Shown: piece by piece, positions 15,018-22,157 of the stretch
Layout: every line of letters begins with the position of its first letter
Numbering within the stretch: the stretch's first letter is position 1
Translations under genes and position numbers: made by a program
Notes under the pieces: model-generated
What the model was told of the DNA's origin: nothing
Seen by the model: the letters and a program-made list of their open reading frames with translations, nothing else
The model's database searches: none
From: Lachnospiraceae bacterium UBA3386
Lineage (GTDB): Bacteria; Bacillota; Clostridia; Lachnospirales; Lachnospiraceae
Length of the DNA stretch: 22,157 nt
Assembly (NCBI GenBank): GCA_002358875.1
Contig: DEPS01000047.1
Coordinates: 15,406 to 37,562 of the forward strand
Direction: 5' to 3'

Positions 15018-16070
15018 TCAGCCCCCGCCGCACAGACGGACGATGAGCATCTCCGCCGCGATCTGGGCGCTGATCAGGCCGCTCTTGTAATCCTGATCTG
15101 CCTGAAGACAGAGCTGAAAAGAACGTTCCAGGGAGCGGCGCTCCAGAGAGCGTGTGACGGGAAGGTAATTTTTCTTTATTATCCAGGGAGAAAGCCCCGT
15201 TTTTTTTGCTATCTCAGACTCGGACCGGCGCTCCTCCTGCAGCTCCCTGATCTGCAAAAGACGCGAATATTCCCTCTGGAGAAGTGTCAGAATGACCTGA
15301 TGGGGGGTTCTGATGGCAGTCAGCTCCATATAAACAGACAGAGCTCTGTCCTTCTGGTGCCGGGAAACCGCACCGACCATCTCAAAGATCCTGTCTTTTA
15401 ATTGGGGCGTGCAGATCTCCTCAATGTCCTTTTTGGTCACATTTCCCTTTGCCGCGTCGCCGCTGCCCCGGCAGTAGCCGATAAGCTTCTCCGCCTCTGA
15501 GGAAATGTTCAGCATGTCTTCCCCGACAGTCTCGAGAAAAAAATTCAGAGAGGGACCGTCGATGGACAGGCCTGCCTTTCCAAAGATTCCCGCCGCCCAC
15601 CGGCCAAGGGCCTGGGGAGAAATATCCTCGCAGTTCAATATAAATCCATGCTTCTGTATGGCTTTATACAGTTTTTTCCGCTTGTCCGGACTCTCCTCCA
15701 CAAAGACCAGAGAGGTCGTCTGAGGTATTTCAGGAATGAAGCCGGCCAGAATATCCGACTCCGCGGAAGCCTTTTTTGAAAAGAATACAGGGCTCTCCAG
15801 AAGGATCACCCTCCTGTCGGCAAAAAAGGGAAGTGTCTGCGCCTGGTCGATTACTTCTCTGGCCGAGACGTCCGCGCTGGTATAGACGGAAAGGTTCATC
15901 CTGTCCCCGTCCCCAAGAAGGGCGTTCCTGAGCCGGTCCCTGTTCTGCGTCCGCAGATAAGCCTGGTTTCCGCAGATCAGGTACACTGTGCGGAAAATCC
16001 CCTCCCCAAGCTCCCGGTTGAGAGCTTTCTGCTGCTGCATGAAATCTTCTTTATTTGCTTTTGCGGCCAT
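15018..16070 (-). CDS. holA: DNA polymerase III delta subunit
   Basis: HolA is the clamp-loader delta subunit that opens the sliding clamp during replication. The 350-residue length fits the family, as does the pattern FRTVYLICGNQAYLR, LPFFADRRVILLESPVFF, SLVFVEESPDKRKKLYKAI and a helical C-terminal collar domain (ICTPQLKDRIFEMVGAVSRHQKDRAL in two blocks, then LLQREYSRLLQIREL). It starts 13 bp after the RND permease stop with only a poor Shine-Dalgarno, which suggests translational coupling to the transporter gene. An internal ATG at 16040 is an alternative start but has no better site. A replication gene trailing an efflux operon is probably a positional accident. Confidence 0.93.
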   Translation of the reverse strand: MAAKANKEDFMQQQKALNRELGEGIFRTVYLICGNQAYLRTQNRDRLRNALLGDGDRMNLSVYTSADVSAREVIDQAQTLPFFADRRVILLESPVFFSKKASAESDILAGFIPEIPQTTSLVFVEESPDKRKKLYKAIQKHGFILNCEDISPQALGRWAAGIFGKAGLSIDGPSLNFFLETVGEDMLNISSEAEKLIGYCRGSGDAAKGNVTKKDIEEICTPQLKDRIFEMVGAVSRHQKDRALSVYMELTAIRTPHQVILTLLQREYSRLLQIRELQEERRSESEIAKKTGLSPWIIKKNYLPVTRSLERRSLERSFQLCLQADQDYKSGLISAQIAAEMLIVRLCGGG

Positions 16071-16083
16071 ATTGATTTACTTT

Positions 16084-19000
16084 TTACATCGTTTTCTCAG
16101 GGGAGGACTTTTCCTTCCTGGAAATGATCAGATAGTAGGACGGCATCATGAGCAGGCACAGGGCGGTGGAGGCGATCAGCCCCCCGATGATGACGAAGGC
16201 CATGCTTGTCATCATTTTGTTCTCCGTGAACCATCCCAGCGGGATCATAGCCAGAATGGTCGTGAGCGTTGTCATCAGGATCGGACGGAGCCGGATGCTT
16301 CCCGCCTCGATCAGCGCGTCCTCCAGGGCCATCTTCTGTCTCTCCTGGTTGACGGTGTCGACAAGGAGGATGCCGTTATTGACAGCAATACCTGCCAGCA
16401 TGAGGAATCCCATCATGGAGACCATGTTAAGGCTGCTGCGGTTGATAAAAAGAAACAGGAAGGAGCCGATCAGTGAAAACGGGATGCATGTCATGACCAT
16501 CAGGGAGAATCTGGGAGATTCGAACTGCATGGCCATCACCAGGAAAACGAGGAAGATACCCGAAAGTATGGCCCCGAAAATGGCGTTCATGTTTTCGGAC
16601 TGCATGTCCTGCATGGTGGATGTCGTCAGGGAGACGCCGTCCGGCAGCTCCAGCTTATCCATGCCTGCCGTGACCGCTCTCTGGACTTTTGCCTTCATTC
16701 CCTCCGAAGTCGTGGCTGAAACCGTGTTCTGGATCTTCCCTCCGGTCTTCTGGATGAGCTGAAGCTCCTGATCGTATTCAATGGAGGCAATGTCGCGCAG
16801 GACGATCCTGGTCCCGATGGGGGAAGCAATCGTCTTGTCCATCAGCTGGTTGATATCGTCATAGGCCCCGTCGGGATAATTCAGGATGATGCTGTATTCG
16901 TTTCCGCTGATCTCCATATGATCGGCTGTGACGCCTGTCATGGTCTGATAGAGCTCAAGGCCGACCTGTGCCGGCGAAAGCCCCGCTGACATGGCTTTTT
17001 GAGGATCGATGACGATGTGTCCGGCCGTCTGCAGGGAAGAGGCATTCGACTTGACATGCAGAACACCCGGGATCGAATACATCATTTCCTCGATCCGTTC
17101 GCAGCCCTCCGTCAGGGCATCCAGTTCATCCCCTTCGATCACGACGTCGACGGTATCCGATGAGTAGCTGCCCGACATCATGCTGCTCGATCCGCCGCTG
17201 GGGGAAACAGCGATGTCCGCACCGGTCATGTCGGCGAGAGCGGCCGTGTATTCGTCAACCGCGGCTTCGCTGGATCTTTCACATTTTTTAACCGCGTATG
17301 CTGTGATGGTCGCCTGATTGTTCGAAATCGTCATCCCGTAATTTTCAAAATACGGATCCTCCACCACCATCTTTTCGATCCCGGCCATCTCCTTTGCAAT
17401 GACCTCCGACCTCGTCCCGGACCTGAAATCTGCCGTGATCGTGATGCCGCCGTTATAGCCGGCAGGAATGAGCTCAAAGGGAAGGGTCGACGCAATAAAA
17501 AACGAGGCGACCAGTAAGCCCACACTGACCAGGAGAGTCGTCTTTTTCCGGTAGAGAAGCGTTTTCATCAGGACACCGTAGCCGTTTCTGATCCGTTCCA
17601 GGATCCTGTTGGCTGCGCTGTCCATCTTTTCTTCAGGCCTGGAAACGACATACAGAAGGGGCACGACGCACAGGGCGCTTATAAGAGAGGAGATCATGGC
17701 GATGACGATGATCATTCCAAGCTGGGAAAACATCTGCCCCGCCAGTCCTTTGATCATGGTGAGCGGCAGATACACGACACAGGTCGTGATCGTGGAAGCC
17801 ACTATACTCATCATGACCGTCCCGGCGCCGTCGACCGCGGCTTCCTTCAGGCTTTTTCCCTCCTCCCGGGCTCTGAAACAGCTTTCAATGACAACGATAG
17901 AGTTGTCCACGATCATACCGATCGCAATGACCAGGGCTCCTGCCGTGATGATGTTGATGTTATAACCAAGCAGGAACATGACGACCAGAGTCGCAAACAC
18001 GGAAAGCGGCATGGAGCTTCCGACAATGAGGGAGGCCTTGATATCCCCGAAAAACAAAAAAAGGACCAGCATGGCGAACAGGACGCCCAGGGCAAGGGCT
18101 TCGGCGATGGACTTTAGAGCGTCCGTGATCTCCGTGCCTGCGTCGTACATCATATCATAGGTCACACCCGCGTCCTGCTGCTCCAGTCTGCGGATCGCCT
18201 TCCTGACATTGGAGGCGACACGAACTGTAGACGCGCTCTGCACCTTTGAGACCCTGATGCTGACGTTATCCTCTCCGTTATACTGGCTCAGGGAATCCGG
18301 TTCCTGAACATCCATGCGGACATCCGCAACATCCTTCAAACGGATGAGCGCCCCCGCAGATGTCGTGATGACCGTGTTTTCCAGATCCTGAATCGTAACA
18401 GGCTCTGCTTTTGTACTGAGGCTGATCTGCTGGGATCCTGCCTTGATCTTACCCGCAGGAACATTGTAATCTGCGGCTCCGATCTGGGCAGAAAGGCCTG
18501 AAATGGTCAGGCCGTACTGCCTCATCCTGTCCTCATTGAGGCATACCCTCACGTAATTGGTCCGGCCTCCGGTGACTTCCACCCGCGCTACGTTGCTCAC
18601 GGCCTCGAGAGTCGGAACGACCGTCTCGTTGATGTAGGCCATCATGTCCGAGGATCCGTTGCTGGTTGCCGAGATCATGACCGTCGGCATCTGGTTGACA
18701 TCCATCTCTATGATCATGGGATCCTGGGCGTCGTCCGGGAGCTTTAGCACATCCAGGGCGGCGGACAAAGAGGTATAGGCATCATTCATGTTAAGGCCGT
18801 AATCATACTGGAGCCCGACCATGGAATAATTATTGTAGGAATAGGAAATGACCGTATTGACACCGCTCAGTGTCTGCGCCGCGTCCTCGATCTTTTCCGT
18901 CACAAGAGTGTTTATACTCGCAGGATCCGCGCCCGGATAGACCGTATAAATCAGGTACATGGGCAGATCGATATCCGGAACCAGTTCCATGTCAAAATTC

Positions 19001-19089
19001 GGAATGGAAAAAAAACCGAAAACTATAATTCCAAGTATGACCAGGGCTGTCGAAACAGGACGCCTGAGAACAAGCTTTGTGAGATTCAT
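16084..19089 (-). CDS. RND-family efflux transporter permease
   Basis: A 1001-residue membrane pump of the AcrB-like RND superfamily, driven by the proton gradient. It begins MNLTKLVLRRPVSTALVILG (first membrane helix) and has two large extracytoplasmic loops, each followed by a cluster of helices. The first cluster is at about 330-490 and the second starts near AIFGAILSGIFLVFLVMAM. The helix-4 motif is GMIVDNSIVVIES: Asp395 is kept, but the second Asp of the Gram-negative DD pair is Asn396, as is common in Gram-positive relatives. The gene follows the adaptor stop by 16 bp. No TolC-like gene is present, as expected for a single-membrane cell. The substrate is unknown. Confidence 0.93.
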   Translation of the reverse strand: MNLTKLVLRRPVSTALVILGIIVFGFFSIPNFDMELVPDIDLPMYLIYTVYPGADPASINTLVTEKIEDAAQTLSGVNTVISYSYNNYSMVGLQYDYGLNMNDAYTSLSAALDVLKLPDDAQDPMIIEMDVNQMPTVMISATSNGSSDMMAYINETVVPTLEAVSNVARVEVTGGRTNYVRVCLNEDRMRQYGLTISGLSAQIGAADYNVPAGKIKAGSQQISLSTKAEPVTIQDLENTVITTSAGALIRLKDVADVRMDVQEPDSLSQYNGEDNVSIRVSKVQSASTVRVASNVRKAIRRLEQQDAGVTYDMMYDAGTEITDALKSIAEALALGVLFAMLVLFLFFGDIKASLIVGSSMPLSVFATLVVMFLLGYNINIITAGALVIAIGMIVDNSIVVIESCFRAREEGKSLKEAAVDGAGTVMMSIVASTITTCVVYLPLTMIKGLAGQMFSQLGMIIVIAMISSLISALCVVPLLYVVSRPEEKMDSAANRILERIRNGYGVLMKTLLYRKKTTLLVSVGLLVASFFIASTLPFELIPAGYNGGITITADFRSGTRSEVIAKEMAGIEKMVVEDPYFENYGMTISNNQATITAYAVKKCERSSEAAVDEYTAALADMTGADIAVSPSGGSSSMMSGSYSSDTVDVVIEGDELDALTEGCERIEEMMYSIPGVLHVKSNASSLQTAGHIVIDPQKAMSAGLSPAQVGLELYQTMTGVTADHMEISGNEYSIILNYPDGAYDDINQLMDKTIASPIGTRIVLRDIASIEYDQELQLIQKTGGKIQNTVSATTSEGMKAKVQRAVTAGMDKLELPDGVSLTTSTMQDMQSENMNAIFGAILSGIFLVFLVMAMQFESPRFSLMVMTCIPFSLIGSFLFLFINRSSLNMVSMMGFLMLAGIAVNNGILLVDTVNQERQKMALEDALIEAGSIRLRPILMTTLTTILAMIPLGWFTENKMMTSMAFVIIGGLIASTALCLLMMPSYYLIISRKEKSSPEKTM

Positions 19090-19105
19090 AAATTATTCTT
19101 TCTTA

Positions 19106-20767
19106 TCACTTTGTCTCGATAACCTGGATGGGAGCCCCGTCTTTAAGTCCTGCGCCCCAGGTTGCGATAACCTCATCTCCATCTGAAAGCCCTTCCATGA
19201 CAGCGATCATCTCGTTATTGTAAAGCCCTGCCCTGATATTTCTTCTGACAGCCCTGTCTCCCTGGGCAAGAAAGACATATGCCTGATCGTTATCATAGTA
19301 GACCGAGTCAAAAGGTATCAGGATCTGGTCTTTTACGGAATTTGTCACCAGGGAAAGACTCACGCTGGTATTGGACAAAAGCTCATGGCCCTCACCGGTG
19401 GTGATCTGCGCCTCGATCCGGAACAGGCCCTTCTGACTGTCAACAGCCGTTGCAATAGAAGAAACTCTGCCCTTTACCTCTCCCGATGATGCTTCCACCC
19501 GGACTGCATCTCCCGGCTTGAGGTAGTCCCTCACTTCCTCCGGAACATAGAATGAGACCTCCATTGCCTCCTTGTCCGAGATAGTGAATGCGGAATAGCC
19601 CTGGGCGGAAATCTCATTCTCCCTCACCCTGACATTCTCAACGATGCCGTCAATGGGAGAAGTGACCGTGTACAGATCCACCTGATAACGGGCGGAATCC
19701 ACCCCGGTCTGCGCCGCCTTGATCTGGGCATCATAAGCCTTGGTGCTGCCGGCTGAATCCGCAGCGTCCTCCGCGGCGTCAATATTGTCTTCAAGGGCTT
19801 CGATCTGGGCTTCGATCTGACTGATCGAAGAATTGAGCTGTGTCATGGAGGACATGGCCTGCGTATATGCTCCGGAAGCCGAAGCGGCTGCGGTACTTGC
19901 CTGGTCCATCTGATCCTTAAGCGTATTAAGTCCCGCCTGCGTCAGGTACTCTACAGTGAGCGGGATCTCGTTAAGAGCCTTTAGCAGCGCGGCGGCTGTC
20001 TTCTGTTTCTTTTCCGCCGCCTTGTCTTTACCCTTTGGGGAGGAATCAGCAGAAGGAAGGTCTGTTTCGGACGCTTTCACTGAATTATCCGCAGTATCCA
20101 GGCCTGAGGCCGCCGGAATGGAAGCCTCGATCAGACCAGCGGTCGTCAGGCAGTCCGGATTCGCTGTTAAAAAGGCCTGGTACTGGATAAACAGTGCATT
20201 AGCCTCATCGTAGACCCTCTTAGACTCTTTGTAGGCCTCCTGGGCAGACTCGGATCCCTTTTTCAGGTCATCTATACTGTCCTTAAGCTGTTCCAGCTGA
20301 TCTTCGGCAGCCTTCTTCTGGGTCCTGAGCGTCTTTTTCTGTCCCTCCATTGAAGTGACGCTGGCATCCGCCTGCTTCCGGGCAGACTCGATCTGATCCT
20401 CTGCCGCCTCCTTGCCTGCCTTGGCAGAATCTACAGCGTTCTGGGCGCTCTTGAGTTGAAGCTGAACCGCCTTGTCGTCAAATTTGCAAAGCAGATCCCC
20501 TTTTTTTACTTTATCCCCGACCTTCACATAGACGGTAAGTACCGTCCCGGAAACCAGGGGCGTCACATCGACTGTGTTGTGCGGAGCAACCGTTCCGATA
20601 TAGGTACCTGTGATATCCAGCGTCCCTCTTGATGCCTTCTGTGTCCCAACGCGTGTCGCACTGACGCTGTTTTCCTTTACAGAACTGCCGCTGCATCCGC
20701 AGAGCGTGGCAAGAACAAGTACCAGTCCCACACAGATACAAAAGAAACGTGCCGCGAACGATCTCAT
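19106..20767 (-). CDS. RND efflux adaptor, membrane-fusion lipoprotein
   Basis: A 553-residue HlyD/AcrA-type adaptor that partners the RND permease encoded next. It has a lipoprotein signal with the lipobox LCGC, giving a lipidated Cys25. The first half of a lipoyl/barrel-sandwich domain is at about 45-95 (VDVTPLVSGTVLTVYVKVGD). Long coiled-coil segments follow (about 95-190 and 280-345), separated by a Ser/Lys-rich, low-complexity stretch near 225-260. The second lipoyl half is VTSPIDGIVENVRVRENE, and a beta-barrel and C-terminal domain complete the protein. The long hairpin and the central insert make it larger than typical adaptors of about 400 residues. The ATG at 20767 follows GGGAG at about 6 nt. 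It begins 15 bp after the regulator gene. Confidence 0.93.
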   Translation of the reverse strand: MRSFAARFFCICVGLVLVLATLCGCSGSSVKENSVSATRVGTQKASRGTLDITGTYIGTVAPHNTVDVTPLVSGTVLTVYVKVGDKVKKGDLLCKFDDKAVQLQLKSAQNAVDSAKAGKEAAEDQIESARKQADASVTSMEGQKKTLRTQKKAAEDQLEQLKDSIDDLKKGSESAQEAYKESKRVYDEANALFIQYQAFLTANPDCLTTAGLIEASIPAASGLDTADNSVKASETDLPSADSSPKGKDKAAEKKQKTAAALLKALNEIPLTVEYLTQAGLNTLKDQMDQASTAAASASGAYTQAMSSMTQLNSSISQIEAQIEALEDNIDAAEDAADSAGSTKAYDAQIKAAQTGVDSARYQVDLYTVTSPIDGIVENVRVRENEISAQGYSAFTISDKEAMEVSFYVPEEVRDYLKPGDAVRVEASSGEVKGRVSSIATAVDSQKGLFRIEAQITTGEGHELLSNTSVSLSLVTNSVKDQILIPFDSVYYDNDQAYVFLAQGDRAVRRNIRAGLYNNEMIAVMEGLSDGDEVIATWGAGLKDGAPIQVIETK

Positions 20768-20782
20768 AAAAAACTCCCGTTT

Positions 20783-21994
20783 TCAGTTGTCAGGACGGAC
20801 AGCAGTCACATCATACTGGATGCTGATCCGCTGCCTGCCTTCAATAAAACTGTTGCTGATACGCCGTTGGACAATAGCGCAGTTCTCCCTGGTCGTATTG
20901 ATGAGGAGAATAAGACATTGACCTTTTCCGTAGGAACAGAGCGTATCACTCCTTCGGATGCTCCTGCGTGCGCTTGCAATGAGCTTGTCGGAGAGACGCT
21001 CCAGAATTGTTCCCTCCCGCATGGGATTCCCCTTTCCGTCAAGAATCGTACAGAGCATTAAAAAAGAAGAAAGACCTATCCTTTCAACAAGGCGGGTGTT
21101 AGACCGGTAAATGCCCTGAAACACGGGATAGCTGCACAGAAAACCGCCCAGTTCCGCTTTGTCGTTTCCGTTAAGATCCCTGACGATCTCCCCGATCACC
21201 GAGTGCCCGTGGTTGATGCCCTCTCCCAGGTGCTCAAACCAGCTGGAGATCCTCTGGGAGGGCTGAACACCGAGTTCATCCAGATAGTATCTGACGGTTC
21301 CCTCATAGAGACTCACAGCCTCATCATATTTGTGCATACACACCAGGGCTTCCATCGCCAGAGACTCCCAGTCCGAAAGAGGGTAGATGGCACAGGCATA
21401 CTGTCCCAGCTCCTTCATGCGCTCGTAGTCCTGTTTTTCCCTCAGGAATTCCGCCGCATTCTCCACGCAGTCAGTAAAGATCTTCTCATAGCGTAAGGCT
21501 TCGCGCACAGCCCAGACACTTCCGGCCTGCATTGGAAGAAACTCACCGCTGTACTGAAATACCGCCTTCAGATACAGCTGCAGTCTTTCCTCTTCGTCTT
21601 TACACTGCTTTGCCTGAAGATAGGCTTTTTCAAATTCCAGAGCATCCTCCTCTACCTCGATCTGATCCGTCCAGTAAAATACATTCTTTTCAGAAATAAT
21701 GTAATTGATCTTTGGAAGCCCCGCCTTTTCGAAGATTTTCTTTGCGTTATAAATCACGCTGCGAAGAGAATGGTGGGCATTGTCAACCTCTCTGTCCGCA
21801 AAAAGAAACTCTTCCAGACTGTCCCTGGTAACCCCCTTTTCCCGGGAATGAATCAATATCTGCAGCAGGGAGTTGTTCTGTGAGATAGAGGATTTGGAAG
21901 ATCCGACGATCACTTTCCCATTATATGTAATGGAAAAACCGCCGAGCATCTTCACATACATTACGCCCTCACGCATTTCCGTTGTGGCTGTCAT
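20783..21994 (-). CDS. SARP/BTAD-type transcriptional regulator with a degenerate GGDEF-like C-terminus
   Basis: A likely regulator of the efflux genes that follow it by 15 bp. From the chosen start (403 aa), residues 13-110 are an OmpR-like winged-helix domain (MLGGFSITYNGK, DNAHHSLRSVIYNAKKIF). Residues 112-255 are a bacterial transcriptional activator domain ending in the typical YYLDELGVQPS. Residues about 300-395 resemble a GGDEF domain in their spacing (RRSDTLCSYGKGQCLILL), but the signature is GKGQC (356-360) instead of GGDEF. Catalysis is therefore unlikely, and a sensing or dimerisation role is inferred. The frame opens at 22111, but that ATG sits inside the palindrome at the expected transcription start. 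The ATG at 21994 has GGAGG 9 nt upstream (22004-22008). Confidence 0.85.
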   Translation of the reverse strand: MTATTEMREGVMYVKMLGGFSITYNGKVIVGSSKSSISQNNSLLQILIHSREKGVTRDSLEEFLFADREVDNAHHSLRSVIYNAKKIFEKAGLPKINYIISEKNVFYWTDQIEVEEDALEFEKAYLQAKQCKDEEERLQLYLKAVFQYSGEFLPMQAGSVWAVREALRYEKIFTDCVENAAEFLREKQDYERMKELGQYACAIYPLSDWESLAMEALVCMHKYDEAVSLYEGTVRYYLDELGVQPSQRISSWFEHLGEGINHGHSVIGEIVRDLNGNDKAELGGFLCSYPVFQGIYRSNTRLVERIGLSSFLMLCTILDGKGNPMREGTILERLSDKLIASARRSIRRSDTLCSYGKGQCLILLINTTRENCAIVQRRISNSFIEGRQRISIQYDVTAVRPDN

Positions 21995-22103
21995 CGCCGG
22001 TAACCTCCCCCTTAAGGAGATCAGAACGGATATTTTCCCCGCCCGGATTCCTTCTCGAAAGGCTGAATAAAACATCTTTCTGCCGGAGGGTGCGTAAAGT
22101 AAA

Positions 22104-22119
22104 CGAAGCATATGCTTCG
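22104..22119. promoter_or_regulatory. 16-bp perfect palindrome at the expected transcription start (candidate operator)
   Basis: CGAAGCATATGCTTCG is fully self-complementary. It begins immediately downstream of the -10 element, so it covers the expected +1. That is a classic place for a repressor site. It could instead form a hairpin at the very 5' end of the mRNA. The binding protein is unknown; autoregulation by the adjacent BTAD protein is only a guess. Confidence 0.6.
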
Positions 22120-22149
22120 ATTATCCGAAAACATCTTGTGTCTGATCAA
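22120..22149 (-). promoter_or_regulatory. Promoter of the regulator-adaptor-RND-holA operon
   Basis: The -35 TTGATC (22149-22144) and -10 GATAAT (22125-22120) lie on the minus strand with an 18-bp spacer. The -10 matches five of six positions and the -35 four of six. The predicted start, about 22113, leaves a 5' leader of roughly 118 nt before the chosen ATG at 21994. Confidence 0.6.
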
Positions 22150-22157
22150 AGAGTAAG

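Noticed and set aside
14919..15401. A 160-codon plus-strand frame reaching into the intergenic region
   Set aside because: Most of it is antisense to holA, and it has no ribosome site or recognisable domain.
21995..22111. N-terminal extension of the BTAD regulator to the ATG at 22111
   Set aside because: That ATG falls inside the palindrome at the expected transcription start. The extension is not conserved-looking, and the ATG at 21994 has a strong Shine-Dalgarno.

Overview
The window looks like the chromosome of a Gram-positive clostridium, most likely Lachnospiraceae. The evidence is the large single-chain PurL (1277 aa), strong purine-rich Shine-Dalgarno sites, a glmS-type ribozyme, an RND efflux pair with no outer-membrane partner, and a BTAD-type regulator. 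All supported genes lie on the minus strand, so transcription runs from high to low coordinates. I saw no plus-strand genes, tRNA, rRNA, CRISPR or complete IS.

Layout in transcription order. (1) 22149-15018: a promoter with a 16-bp palindrome at the expected start site, then a BTAD regulator with a decayed GGDEF-like C-terminus, a lipoprotein adaptor, an RND permease and holA, tightly spaced like one operon. (2) 15017-14449: a 569-bp gap holding a possible holA terminator, a near-consensus promoter (TTGACC-N17-TATCAT) and a well-supported glmS ribozyme. (3) 14448-7699: nagB, glmM, mutY, a family-2 glycosyltransferase and glmS, separated by 87-186 bp gaps. (4) 7578-1020: a polyprenyl-phosphate sugar-1-phosphate transferase, metK and purL. 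(5) 1016-923: a small direct-repeat/palindrome element. (6) 914-1: the N-terminal part of a membrane sensor whose output domain lies outside the window.

The standout is the ribozyme. Its conserved core is intact, but the first gene after it is nagB, and glmS lies about 5 kb further on with no ribozyme of its own. The ribozyme senses glucosamine-6-phosphate (GlcN6P). In this order it could control a whole amino-sugar block: nagB (GlcN6P and fructose-6-phosphate interconversion), glmM (GlcN6P to GlcN1P) and glmS (GlcN6P synthesis). The neighbouring glycosyltransferases would be downstream users of amino-sugar nucleotides. A candidate promoter before the glycosyltransferase, and a strand-specific RNA hairpin between glmM and mutY, mean that the reach of this control along the block is not settled by sequence alone.
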